50,026 bases of DNA from Bacteroidota bacterium (lineage in GTDB: Bacteria > Bacteroidota > Bacteroidia > Palsa-965): positions 1 to 50,026 of the forward strand of contig PLYR01000040.1 of assembly GCA_003153435.1 (NCBI GenBank), in the 5' to 3' direction. Below the pieces are notes generated by a model. The model saw only the letters and a list, made by a program, of their open reading frames with translations, made no database searches and was not told the origin of the DNA. Within the stretch, counting starts at the first letter, position 1, and each line of letters opens with the position of its first letter. This document shows, piece by piece, positions 17,306 through 26,620 of this stretch. The position numbers and the translations under genes are program-made.

Positions 17306-18385
17306 ATGGACCCTCTTATTCCGGTAAAGAAACTTTTTCGCCTTGGTTTGATGACTTCTCCGGTGATTGGAGTGCTTGCTCTGGGTACTGTCTCTATCGT
17401 CCCCTATTTTTTTCTGAGAGGCTTTAACCCAAAGTATTTATTCTTATTTCTGTTCGTAGTTTCTGGAGTTGTCTTTTCATTCTGGTCTATCAACATCGGG
17501 ATAACAGTCTGGTTAAACAGAAGGGGAATCAAACTTTCCCCTGTGAAACGGTATGTGCTCAGTTACTTGGTTATCCCAATGCCGATACTGATCATTCGCC
17601 TTATAGCTTTACAGTACTTTGAAGAACGAACCTTTCTCAATGAGATTGCACCTGATAAGACTATTTTCTTTTTTTACATTATGCGGTTCTGCATCATGTT
17701 TTCTATCATCACCATCATTCAGGTCTTGCAGGACCTGGTCCTTATCCGGGAAAACAAAGCAAGAATAGAGCTGGAGAATGCTGAGCTGAAAGTCAGGAAT
17801 ATAGAAGCCTTAAACCAGCAGCTGAAGCAACAAATTCATCCTCACTTTCTTTTTAATTCTTTAAATACCCTGAAGGCCCTTATCAACCGGAATCAGGAAG
17901 ATGCAGGAAATTATCTGGTCAAACTCTCTGATTTTCTGAGAACCAATATATCGCTCGGTCAGGCGAATATGGTAAGTCTTAAAGAGGAGGTGAACCTGAG
18001 TACCGATTATCTGGAGATGCAGAAGATGCGTTTTGGGGATGCTCTTCAGTTCCGGATCAATATACCGGAATCCAAACTCCATACTGGTTTTGTTCCCGTC
18101 CTTGCATTACAGATTCTGCTTGAAAATGCAGTTAAACACAATGCCTTTACATTGGAGTCTCCCCTTGAGCTGAAAGTCGCTTTTTTGGACGATTGGGTAA
18201 CGGTTTCAAACAATCTCCGTCCCAAACAAACTATGGAAGGTTCTCTGGGCTTTGGTCTTGCCAACCTGAACGAACGATACCATTTGCTTAGCGGAGAGGA
18301 GATCAGCATTCGTAACGCGGATGGAGTTTTTGCGGTTTCTATAAAAGTACTTTCTTCTGTAGTTTCACCAAAATTCGGGTCATGA
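17306..18385 (+). CDS. LytS-type sensor histidine kinase
   Basis: 359 residues from ATG 17306; an in-frame TTG at 17297 lies inside a promoter box. Four predicted membrane helices (about 18-40, 44-67, 84-102, 119-142) and a short coiled coil lead to the His_kinase domain with QQIHPHFLFNSLNTLKAL. The phospho-accepting histidine is the one before FLFN (His180). The ATPase region follows (LLENAVKHNA; GFGLANLNERY). There is no periplasmic sensor domain, so the signal is probably sensed in the membrane. Its stop overlaps the regulator gene by 4 bases (ATGA), and efflux genes follow. Specific ligand unknown. Confidence 0.88.
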   Translation: MDPLIPVKKLFRLGLMTSPVIGVLALGTVSIVPYFFLRGFNPKYLFLFLFVVSGVVFSFWSINIGITVWLNRRGIKLSPVKRYVLSYLVIPMPILIIRLIALQYFEERTFLNEIAPDKTIFFFYIMRFCIMFSIITIIQVLQDLVLIRENKARIELENAELKVRNIEALNQQLKQQIHPHFLFNSLNTLKALINRNQEDAGNYLVKLSDFLRTNISLGQANMVSLKEEVNLSTDYLEMQKMRFGDALQFRINIPESKLHTGFVPVLALQILLENAVKHNAFTLESPLELKVAFLDDWVTVSNNLRPKQTMEGSLGFGLANLNERYHLLSGEEISIRNADGVFAVSIKVLSSVVSPKFGS

Positions 18386-19143
18386 AGATTGTCCTCATTG
18401 AAGATGAAGCGCTTACTGCAGAAGACCTGGCCAGAACCATCCTGGAGGTGGATGCTTCGATAGAGATTGTATGCACCCTGACTTCTGTAAAAGGTGCGAA
18501 GGAATGGTTTGCCAGGAATGAGGTCCCTGACCTTGTTTTCAGTGATATCCAGCTGGGAGATGGAATCAGTTTCGAAATCTTCGAGCATACGCCTCCTGGA
18601 CTGCCGGTGGTTTTCTGCACCGCCTATGATGAATACACGTTCCAAGCTTTCAAAGCGAACGGAATAGATTATATCCTTAAACCTTTTACCAAGACTTCCA
18701 TAGGTGCTGCTATCCGTAAGTTCAAAGAGATGCGGGACAACTTCAGTTCCAGGAATCAGGCATATGCTGCATTGATTCCGCTTATGGAAACTAAGCAAGG
18801 GCAGAAACAAGGCTCCTTACTGGTCTACCAGAAAGATAAAATACTGCCTGTAAGGCTCACGGATATAGCCTTGTTTTATATTGAGAATGAGGTTACATAT
18901 CTCCTTACCTTTGAAAAAAAGATATTCTCCACTAACAAAACGCTCGAAGAGCTGGAGAAGAAAGCCGGACCAGATTATTACCGTGTAAACCGTCAATACC
19001 TGGTCAACAAAAAAGCAATCCGGGATGCCTCCCGGTATTTCTCCAGGAAATTGTCGTTGAATCTGATTCTCTCCTTTCCGGAAACAGTTACGGTTTCCAA
19101 AGAAAAGTCGGGCGATTTTTTGAAGTGGTTATCGGGTGGATGA
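18382..19143 (+). CDS. LytTR-family response regulator
   Basis: 253 residues. The receiver domain (1-115) has the acidic residues at the N terminus (IEDEA), phospho-acceptor Asp55 in VFSDIQL, and Lys100 in YILKPF. A linker leads to a LytTR DNA-binding domain (about 145-250: VRLTDIALFYIENEVTYLLT; RVNRQYLVNKKAI). It is the partner of the overlapping kinase gene and presumably controls the efflux genes that start 98 bases downstream. The target site is not known. Confidence 0.9.
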   Translation: MKIVLIEDEALTAEDLARTILEVDASIEIVCTLTSVKGAKEWFARNEVPDLVFSDIQLGDGISFEIFEHTPPGLPVVFCTAYDEYTFQAFKANGIDYILKPFTKTSIGAAIRKFKEMRDNFSSRNQAYAALIPLMETKQGQKQGSLLVYQKDKILPVRLTDIALFYIENEVTYLLTFEKKIFSTNKTLEELEKKAGPDYYRVNRQYLVNKKAIRDASRYFSRKLSLNLILSFPETVTVSKEKSGDFLKWLSGG

Positions 19144-19241
19144 AGGCTCAGGGGCGATTTTGTCCGTTTCAGCGAGATTGATTTATTTAGTGCGATATTA
19201 TTATAGAATTTTACAACGTGATCCTATTTGAGAAATTGTCT

Positions 19242-20558
19242 ATGAACCGTTTGCTTATTCTTCTGGGTATATGCATCTCCTTCTCTTCTTTCGGTCAGAA
19301 AGAACTTAACTGGACCAGCCTCGACTCTGTTTTTGCCTATGCCGACCAGAACAGCTCAGTGAGTAAAGGAAACGCCCAGCAGATCCTCCTTGCCCGGTAT
19401 GAAAAGCTGGCTTCGGTTGCTAATATCATCAACCTCCGTAGTCCGGTAGCATTTAACCTGACCAACAATACCAAGCTTCCGGTAAGTTATATTCCGTCTA
19501 ACCTTCTTGGGGGGCCTCCTGGCACATTCCGGGAGATTACATTGGGGCAGGAGTACGTCAGCAATCTGAATATTACTCCGCAGATTGATATCATCAATCT
19601 AGGTGCCTGGTCACGTGTACGAAGTGCTGACCTAAACCAGGAGCTTACCCTTGAAAATAATCAGTTGAGCCGTAAAACGCTTTTTGAATCGATCGCCGCT
19701 ACCTGGTACAACATTCTCTCTCTGCAGGAGCAGATCGAGATTACCCGCAAAAATGCACTCGCCACCGATACGCTCCTGAATATCGTAAATGATAAATATG
19801 CCCAAGGGCTGGTACGTAAGCAGGATGTAAATGATGCGACGGTCAATAAGATCAATCTCGAAGATAAAATCAATCAGCTCAGCCTGAGCCTTGATCAACA
19901 ATATACCAGCCTGAAGATTTTATGTGATGTGCCTCCGGCTACCAAGGTGTCGCTCACCGGTAAAATGAATTATGCGGATCTTATCCCATCAGCTCCTCCG
20001 GTAAGTTCCCAGCTTCAGTTTAAGGCTTCCGTGCTCCAGTCGGAAATGGCAAAGACCGATTTGAGGACCAACCGTCTTTTGAACATGCCGGTGCTTTCCC
20101 TGCTATACTCCAATAGCAATTACCAGAACAGCAACGTAAAATTTTTCGATGACAACAAAAACAATCCCTGGCTCACTTCTGTTTTTTTCGGGGCTAAGAT
20201 TACCATGAACCTTCCCGATATCAACCAGATTGTGAATGCCCGCAATTCCAAGATAAACTACAGGCTGGCGCAGATTAATATGGAACACATCAAAATCCAG
20301 AATGACGGAAACAATACGGAGCTGCTGATGGATTATGAAAAAGGAATCTCACAACTGGCAGCCTCCAAAGAGGTGTGGAAGCTCAAAGAGGAGAATTATC
20401 GCATGGCCCGTAATCAGTATGACCAGAGTGTGATTCCGTTTGACAAAGTCCTGCTGGCATTTACTGATATGGAAGGAGCCCGGCTGAGTTATAGCGCAGC
20501 CATGGCGAATATCGAGTTCCTGAAATCAAAAATTGATATTAACAATAAGCTTAATTAG
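19242..20558 (+). CDS. TolC-like outer membrane efflux protein
   Basis: 438 residues from ATG 19242. An upstream GTG at 19218 is open, but the signal peptide MNRLLILLGICISFSSFGQ fits the ATG. Long amphipathic helices in two halves (for example QEQIEITRKNALATDTLLNI and DKYAQGLVRKQDVNDATVNK) match the outer membrane efflux protein family. It would form the outer-membrane channel of the pump encoded by the next three genes. The adaptor gene follows 18 bases later, so co-transcription is very likely. Confidence 0.86.
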   Translation: MNRLLILLGICISFSSFGQKELNWTSLDSVFAYADQNSSVSKGNAQQILLARYEKLASVANIINLRSPVAFNLTNNTKLPVSYIPSNLLGGPPGTFREITLGQEYVSNLNITPQIDIINLGAWSRVRSADLNQELTLENNQLSRKTLFESIAATWYNILSLQEQIEITRKNALATDTLLNIVNDKYAQGLVRKQDVNDATVNKINLEDKINQLSLSLDQQYTSLKILCDVPPATKVSLTGKMNYADLIPSAPPVSSQLQFKASVLQSEMAKTDLRTNRLLNMPVLSLLYSNSNYQNSNVKFFDDNKNNPWLTSVFFGAKITMNLPDINQIVNARNSKINYRLAQINMEHIKIQNDGNNTELLMDYEKGISQLAASKEVWKLKEENYRMARNQYDQSVIPFDKVLLAFTDMEGARLSYSAAMANIEFLKSKIDINNKLN

Positions 20559-20576
20559 TCTATTAAAACAGCACTC

Positions 20577-21680
20577 ATGTACCAACGCACGTTTACCCTG
20601 ATCTGTCTTGTTTTGGCTGGAACCTGGATGCTTGATTCCTGCTCTTCCAAAGCAACGGAGACAAAGCCGGTACGGAAAGCCGTGACGGAAACAGTTTTCG
20701 CTTCCGGCATTCTTGTTCCGGAAGATAAGTACAACCTCACGGCACAGACGGAGGGTTACCTGGTTACTCTTAACCTCGAAGAAGGAGACACTATCCAGGC
20801 CGGAAAACTCCTCGCAGTGGTTGAAAATAAGCCCAATGACGTAAACGCAAAAAGTGCGGATGAGCTGCTGAATATTGCAAGTGTGAATATATCACCCGAT
20901 GCCCCCTCTCTGAAACAGGCAGAAGCCAATAGAGATTTTGCCCAGAAAAAATTAAAAGAGGACGAGACCCAGCTGGACCGTTATAAAAAACTCATGGCTT
21001 CCAACAGCGTTTCTAAACTGGAGCTGGAAAATGTGCAGCTTAACTATGATAATTCCAAAGCCGCTTTCAGTGTGGCTCAGGAAAACTACAATCAGCTTAA
21101 ACAAAATGCCGAGCAACAACTTATTGCCCAGAAAGCGCAAAGGGATGTGAATAATGTGTTGAAGACGCAGAACGAAATCAGGGCTGTGGAGGGAGGAAGG
21201 ATTTATAAGAAGCTAAAGCAGTTGGGCGATTATGTAAGAAGGGGAGATATCATCGCGGAGATCGGAGATAAAAATAAAATTTATGCCAAGCTTAACGTAG
21301 ATGAAACCAACATCAGAAGGATCAAGCTGGGACAGGATGTACTTGTTCAGCTGAATACCAACAAAGAAAAGACTTATAAATGCAAGGTCTCAGAAATTTA
21401 TCCTGCCTTTGATGAAACGAGCCAGAGCTTCTATGTAAAAGCGGAGTTTGTCGATCCACTCGATTTTAAGATTTCAGGCACGCAGCTTCAGGCTAATGTA
21501 ATCACAGGGCAGAAACCCAATGCATTGGTTATTCCCCGTACTTACCTAAACTTCGGAAACAAAGTAAATGTAAAAGGAAAGGGAATGGTGGTAGTCGTTC
21601 CCGGATTTATATCGAATGATCTGGTGGAGATATCGGAAGGGCTCGATGAAAGCAGTATCATTACTCTGGAACAGCACTAA
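20577..21680 (+). CDS. HlyD/MacA-like periplasmic adaptor, lipoprotein
   Basis: 367 residues. The N terminus ends in LDSC (Cys22), a lipobox-like site, so the protein is probably lipid-anchored. A lipoyl-like half motif (NLTAQTEGYLVTLNLEEGDT) comes first. A long coiled-coil hairpin (about 105-195) follows, then the second half (VEGGRIYKKLKQLGDYVRRG) and a beta-barrel region. This is the usual order in membrane fusion proteins. It bridges the ABC permease and the TolC-like channel. Its stop codon touches the permease start codon directly. Confidence 0.87.
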   Translation: MYQRTFTLICLVLAGTWMLDSCSSKATETKPVRKAVTETVFASGILVPEDKYNLTAQTEGYLVTLNLEEGDTIQAGKLLAVVENKPNDVNAKSADELLNIASVNISPDAPSLKQAEANRDFAQKKLKEDETQLDRYKKLMASNSVSKLELENVQLNYDNSKAAFSVAQENYNQLKQNAEQQLIAQKAQRDVNNVLKTQNEIRAVEGGRIYKKLKQLGDYVRRGDIIAEIGDKNKIYAKLNVDETNIRRIKLGQDVLVQLNTNKEKTYKCKVSEIYPAFDETSQSFYVKAEFVDPLDFKISGTQLQANVITGQKPNALVIPRTYLNFGNKVNVKGKGMVVVVPGFISNDLVEISEGLDESSIITLEQH

Positions 21681-22916
21681 ATGAAGCTAAGCGTCAATAC
21701 CGAAATTGGTTTAACTCACCTCCTGTCCAGGAAGAGGCAGACCTTAGTGGCCTCACTGGGAGTAACCATTGGTATTGCCATGTATATATTTATGAACTCC
21801 CTGACCCTGGGAGTAAATCGCTATTCGGATAATGCTATCTTTAAAAATGCACCTCATCTCCGTGTTTATAAGGAAGATGAAATGAGCAAACCGATTCCCG
21901 GAGTATCTTCCTCCAGCGGACTTCCTGTTATCGTCAATCCCAAGATTTCGAATACAAGCCTGAACCTGGTTAATCCCCAGAAGTTGCTGAAAGATATTCA
22001 GAGCCAGAAAGGGGTTACTGCAGCAGCTGCTTATGTAACGGCTAACCTTTTTTATACCAACGGGAAATCTCAGGTCAATGGTGTTGCTTCCGGAGTGAAT
22101 ATATTGGAGGCCAATGCCATGTTTAATATTGAATCTACGATGATAGATGGCGACTTACGTTCCCTCGTCAACACCCCCAATGGTATTTTGCTGGGGGTAG
22201 GAATTGTAAATAAGCTGAATATTAAGTTGAACGATAATATCAATGTCATCTCCTCGGTGGGAGTGGTGAAACTGATGAAGGTGGTGGGTATATTCAAAAC
22301 CAGTTTTGCAATTACAGATAAGACAAAATCTTATGTGAGTCTTGCTACTGCACAGCAGTTGTTGGGGCAGGGGCCAAATTTTGTAACCGATATCTATGTC
22401 AACGTAGCAACTCCGGCGCTCGCCCCAAGTTATGTGCCCTTGCTGCAGAACCTGACTGGTTATAATGTGGAAGACTGGATGGTGGCCAACGAAACCGCGG
22501 TAGCAGGAAGCAAGATCCGGGGGATTATGCTGGGTGGGATCTCCTGGGCCATTCTCCTGGTTGCTGCCTTCGGGATCTACAATATTCTGAATATGACTAT
22601 CACTCAGAAACTGAATGATATCGCGATTCTGAAAGCAACTGGATTTTCAGGAAAGGACGTGATCCGGATTTTTGTGCTGGAAGCCCTGATCATGGGGTTT
22701 CTTGGAACCTGTTTTGGAGTCATCCTCTCCCTTGTTCCAACCACTGCTCTGGCCCATGTATACATAGGAGCCGATATCGGATATTTTCCGATTCGGTTTG
22801 AACCCAGCATTGCTTTAAAAGGAGCCATCATCGGAATGATTGTAACATTCTGTGCAGGCTATATTCCGGCACGGAGAGCAGCAAAAGTCGACCCACTGGC
22901 TATATTCAGAAGATAA
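21681..22916 (+). CDS. FtsX/MacB-type ABC transporter permease
   Basis: 411 residues. One N-terminal membrane helix (about 22-42), a large periplasmic MacB-like core domain (45-275), then three helices of the FtsX domain (about 283-305, 330-355, 375-397) and the terminal ARRAAKVDPLAIFRR found in this family. Such permeases move lipoproteins, lipids, peptides or antibiotics using mechanical coupling to the ATPase. It overlaps the ATPase gene by one base. The substrate cannot be inferred. Confidence 0.88.
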   Translation: MKLSVNTEIGLTHLLSRKRQTLVASLGVTIGIAMYIFMNSLTLGVNRYSDNAIFKNAPHLRVYKEDEMSKPIPGVSSSSGLPVIVNPKISNTSLNLVNPQKLLKDIQSQKGVTAAAAYVTANLFYTNGKSQVNGVASGVNILEANAMFNIESTMIDGDLRSLVNTPNGILLGVGIVNKLNIKLNDNINVISSVGVVKLMKVVGIFKTSFAITDKTKSYVSLATAQQLLGQGPNFVTDIYVNVATPALAPSYVPLLQNLTGYNVEDWMVANETAVAGSKIRGIMLGGISWAILLVAAFGIYNILNMTITQKLNDIAILKATGFSGKDVIRIFVLEALIMGFLGTCFGVILSLVPTTALAHVYIGADIGYFPIRFEPSIALKGAIIGMIVTFCAGYIPARRAAKVDPLAIFRR

Positions 22917-23608
22917 TGGAAAGAGAGATAGTACTGAATACCTCGAAGATTGGGAAGTTTTTTTATGATCCTATTGAGTTCAAAGCTCTGGACGATATTT
23001 CCTTTGAGGCCTATAAAGGAGAGTTTCTTACGTTGATTGGTAAATCGGGAAGCGGAAAATCTACCCTGCTGTATATCCTTTCCACCATGGATACCGAATA
23101 TGAAGGAGAGTTGTTTATTGATGGGAAGAAAATCACCGGACAAAAGCAGGATAATCTGGCGAAGATTAGGAATGAAAATATCGGTTTTGTATTTCAGTTC
23201 CATTACCTCCTTCCGGAATTCAGCTGTTTGAAGAACATCATGATCCCGGCATTGAAGCTGGGTAAATTTTCGAGAGAAGAAATTGAGGAACAAGCTTACA
23301 GCAGACTTAAGATGCTCGATATGACCGATCAGGCCCTCAAACCCGCCTCCAAACTATCGGGTGGTCAGCAGCAGCGTATTGCAATCGCGCGGGCTCTGAT
23401 CAACAACCCTAAGATTATTATGTGTGATGAGCCCACCGGAAACCTCGACACGAAGAACACTCAAATTGTATTTGATATCTTTCAACAGATCGCCCATGAG
23501 CTGGGTCAAACGATTATAGCCGTTACCCATGATACTGATTTTGCCAAAGCAAGCGACCGGACTATTGAACTGGCCGATGGTAAGATTATCAGTCACGGAA
23601 AGAAATAA
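22916..23608 (+). CDS. ABC transporter ATP-binding protein (MacB/LolD type)
   Basis: 230 residues with every expected motif: Walker A GKSGSGKST (42-50), Q-loop Gln94, signature LSGGQQQR (147-154), Walker B IIMCDEPTGNLD with catalytic Glu172, and switch His205 in AVTHD. Size and the PTGNLD segment fit the MacB/LolD/FtsE branch. It energises the permease whose gene it overlaps. It is the last gene of the cluster and converges with the hybrid kinase at 23636, only 27 bases away, with no visible terminator between them. Confidence 0.93.
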   Translation: MEREIVLNTSKIGKFFYDPIEFKALDDISFEAYKGEFLTLIGKSGSGKSTLLYILSTMDTEYEGELFIDGKKITGQKQDNLAKIRNENIGFVFQFHYLLPEFSCLKNIMIPALKLGKFSREEIEEQAYSRLKMLDMTDQALKPASKLSGGQQQRIAIARALINNPKIIMCDEPTGNLDTKNTQIVFDIFQQIAHELGQTIIAVTHDTDFAKASDRTIELADGKIISHGKK

Positions 23609-23635
23609 GACTCCGAGGGTGGAATAGTGATTCGA

Positions 23636-26074
23636 TTATTTAACCAGAGAGGAGATCTTATCATACAGCACTTTGGTGTCAAAGGGCTTGGAGATATAAT
23701 CATCCATACCGCTCTGATAACATTTGGTTTCCTCTGAAGGCATCACATTAGCAGTCATGGCAAGGATCGGTGTTTTGCTTTGTGGTTCTGGCAGGTGGTT
23801 CCGGATATAAAGAGTGGTTTCATAACCATCCATTTCGGGCATCTGAATATCCATCAAAACAAGATCAAAGCTGTTTGTTTGCATTTGCTCTATGGCTTTA
23901 GCGCCATTCTCAACGGTCACTACGTCCCATCCCCAGTCGCCCAGCACTTTTTTAGCTAACATTTGGTTCAGTGTGTTGTCTTCGACCAGCAAAATCTTGA
24001 GCACTCGGATGGGGTGAGGATGTTCTGCTCCGTTGGTATTGGTGTTTTGTTCGGAAGTACGATTTATTTTGTAGCCAATGCGGAAGTAGAAACAAGAACC
24101 TTTATGCTCTTCACTCGTTACGTGTACACTGCCTCCCTGGAGGTCGGCCAGTTGTTTTACTATAGCGAGGCCCAGTCCTGTTCCTCCGTAGGTTCTTGCC
24201 GTTGCGTTATTAGCCTGGGTAAAGGCTTCAAAGATAGAGGCAATTTTATCTTTGGCGATCCCAATACCGTTATCACGAACGGAAAATTCAAGGTTTATAT
24301 CGTCGTTGAAGATGTCTATTAATTTCACTTCTATCGTTACTGCGCCTTTTGAAGTAAATTTGATAGCATTGGAAATCAAATTCAGCAAGACCTGGTTAAG
24401 CCTGGTGGCATCTCCGATGAGGTGATCCGGAATGTGAGGGTCGCCGAGCACGGTAAGCTTCAATCCTTTTTCAGCGGCTTTCGGTTTCATCAGCTCTGTG
24501 CAAAAGCCTAGCTGCTTAGAAAGGGAAAATTTTCGATTTTCTATTGGCATTTTGCCCGATTTCATTCTGGATAAATCAAGTATATCGTTGATGATCACCA
24601 GCAGGTTGTCGCCCGAAAGCTTGATGGCTTCCATATACTTGAATTGCTCTTTAGTAAGTCCGGTTTTTAGAAGGACATCTGTAAACCCCAGAATGGCGTT
24701 CATCGGAGTCCGGATTTCATGGCTCATATTGGCAAGGAATTGCTCCCCGATTTTCCTGGCAGCCTCCGCGGTTTCAGAACGTTGAGTTTCTTTCTGAAGC
24801 AGCTCTACGGCTACTTTTTTATCTGTTACATCTCTTACTATTGAAAGCATTTGTACCCGCCCACCGAAAAGTATGTTCCGCACGCTGTACTCAATGCATA
24901 TTATTTTTCCATCCTTTCGCTTAATTTTTGTTTCGCCTGAGTTTTGAGCACTGCTTTCGGTCATCCTCTTTTGTAACCGGGCCAGGAGGGTTTGTTTCTC
25001 TTCTTCAGCCACAAAATCAAAGAAGGAATCAGCGCGCAGGATCTCTTCTTTGCTGTATCCATAAATTGAACAAACAGCATCATTGACGTACATTATTTTT
25101 TGGCCCTCCGAAATCAAAATTCCCTCACCCATATCGCTACTGGTGTTGATGAGGGTTTCATAGAGATCCTGCTGTTTGCGAAGCGCTTCCATCGCTTCCT
25201 GCTCTTCTTTTATCTTTTTAGCCAAATCATCCGTCATCTTGTTGAAGGAGCCGGCAAGGATTCCGATCTCGTCTTTAGAGAATACTTTGGCCCGGTCGCT
25301 GAAGTCAGCCTTGGCAATATTCCCTGCTATCCTTATAATTTCACCAATGCCTTTTGTAATGGATCTGCTCACCGAAAAAGTCAGGAATAAGCCGATAGAT
25401 TCCACGGTGATGGCAATGGAAAAAAGTAAGGTGAGGATAAGGCCTTCAATCCAACGGGATCCCTCTCCCAACGTAAATGAAAATTGATCTTCGAGCAAAG
25501 TAAGCTGTTCATTGATCTGGTAAATTTCCAGTTGAGTCTTTTTGATTTCTTCCGGACTCGCCTGGCCAGGAGTAACTTCTGCATGGAGCTTGGCCCCCAG
25601 GTCTTGCAGCTTGTTCAGCATGTTATCCCCATCTGTCCATATAATTATAGCATTGTGGATATAAGAAATGTTGTGGAAGCGGGTAAGGAGGTTGATACAA
25701 CCAGTGATATCATCCGGGTGTACTCTCCCTGCAATGAACCCTTCTCTTATTTTAGTGATCTCCGGATGTGGACTCAGGAGCTCAAGCCTTGCCCTCCGGT
25801 CGCCCATAGGGACTCCAAGGAAGTTTATGTATTTATGGTAGTCTGCCTCATCGCGGGTATATCCGTATTTAGTGAGATTGTAAACAGCATCTTTCTGTGC
25901 CTTGGACCATAAGCCTTCTGCGCCGACGAGGGCTCTTGCAGAAGATAAAGTATGAATCATAAAGGAAAGCATGACCAGCTCTACCATAATCAACAGTGCC
26001 ATCAGGCCCACAACGAAATATAATTTTTTCGTGAGCGAAATATCTTTTAACCACTTTGAAAAAGAGGGTTTCAT
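23636..26074 (-). CDS. Hybrid sensor histidine kinase (HAMP-PAS-HisKA-HATPase-REC)
   Basis: 812 residues. Helix 1 (about 19-42), a periplasmic region (43-210), helix 2 (211-235), HAMP (236-290), a PAS domain with C-terminal motif (about 300-420), HisKA with SHEIRTP (His452), HATPase with N, G1 and G2 boxes (NLISNAIKF, DNGIGI, GGTGLGLAIV), and a C-terminal receiver (693-810) with Asp742. Its kinase-receiver core closely resembles that of the 28241 gene, so the two are probably paralogues. No DNA-binding domain and no Hpt of its own; the Hpt of the 28241 protein could continue the relay. It is the last gene of the signalling island. Confidence 0.92.
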   Translation of the reverse strand: MKPSFSKWLKDISLTKKLYFVVGLMALLIMVELVMLSFMIHTLSSARALVGAEGLWSKAQKDAVYNLTKYGYTRDEADYHKYINFLGVPMGDRRARLELLSPHPEITKIREGFIAGRVHPDDITGCINLLTRFHNISYIHNAIIIWTDGDNMLNKLQDLGAKLHAEVTPGQASPEEIKKTQLEIYQINEQLTLLEDQFSFTLGEGSRWIEGLILTLLFSIAITVESIGLFLTFSVSRSITKGIGEIIRIAGNIAKADFSDRAKVFSKDEIGILAGSFNKMTDDLAKKIKEEQEAMEALRKQQDLYETLINTSSDMGEGILISEGQKIMYVNDAVCSIYGYSKEEILRADSFFDFVAEEEKQTLLARLQKRMTESSAQNSGETKIKRKDGKIICIEYSVRNILFGGRVQMLSIVRDVTDKKVAVELLQKETQRSETAEAARKIGEQFLANMSHEIRTPMNAILGFTDVLLKTGLTKEQFKYMEAIKLSGDNLLVIINDILDLSRMKSGKMPIENRKFSLSKQLGFCTELMKPKAAEKGLKLTVLGDPHIPDHLIGDATRLNQVLLNLISNAIKFTSKGAVTIEVKLIDIFNDDINLEFSVRDNGIGIAKDKIASIFEAFTQANNATARTYGGTGLGLAIVKQLADLQGGSVHVTSEEHKGSCFYFRIGYKINRTSEQNTNTNGAEHPHPIRVLKILLVEDNTLNQMLAKKVLGDWGWDVVTVENGAKAIEQMQTNSFDLVLMDIQMPEMDGYETTLYIRNHLPEPQSKTPILAMTANVMPSEETKCYQSGMDDYISKPFDTKVLYDKISSLVK

Positions 26075-26158
26075 AACGGTAAGAAAAGCTTAAATTTTTT
26101 AATGATGGAGAACCGGGGCAATTGTCTAATAGTGTATACTCATGGAACAGCTCAAAAG

Positions 26159-26599
26159 TTACAATTTAGGAGGCTGATTCAAGAGTAACCAATATAAGCC
26201 CAGTTCAGATACGGCTTTAAAAAAATTGTCGAAGCCAACCGGCTTGACGATATAACTGTTTACGCCTAATTTATAGCTTTCAATGATATCCCTCTCTTCT
26301 CTGGAGGACGTCATGACCACTACCGGGATGAATTGTGTTTTATGGTCGCTTCTGATTTCCTTTAGCACTTCCAATCCACCAACTTTAGGCATATTCAGGT
26401 CCAATAAAATGATTTTCGGTTTGTTTTCGATCTGCCGGTCAGCATAGGTCCCTCTTCCAAACAGGAAATCCAGGGCCTGAACACCATCGGTTAGATGAAC
26501 CAGGTTGTTGCAGAGATTTTTCTCTTTCAATGCCCTGATCGTTAGTTTTGCATCGGAGGAATTATCCTCGACCAGGAGAATTTCAATAGGGTCGTTCAT
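26159..26599 (-). CDS. Single-domain response regulator, Rcp1 type
   Basis: 146 residues, receiver only. Acidic pocket in LLVEDN, phospho-acceptor Asp67 in [13 protein letters not shown], and lysine in YIVKPVGF. The pattern with LDLNMPK and the extended first loop is typical of the Rcp1-like receivers that serve phytochrome and PAS kinases. There is no output domain, so it signals through protein contact or passes phosphate on. It lies 21 bases after the PAS kinase gene at 26621, its most likely partner. Confidence 0.9.
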   Translation of the reverse strand: MNDPIEILLVEDNSSDAKLTIRALKEKNLCNNLVHLTDGVQALDFLFGRGTYADRQIENKPKIILLDLNMPKVGGLEVLKEIRSDHKTQFIPVVVMTSSREERDIIESYKLGVNSYIVKPVGFDNFFKAVSELGLYWLLLNQPPKL

Positions 26600-26620
26600 G
26601 ACATTATTTTTAGTACTTAT

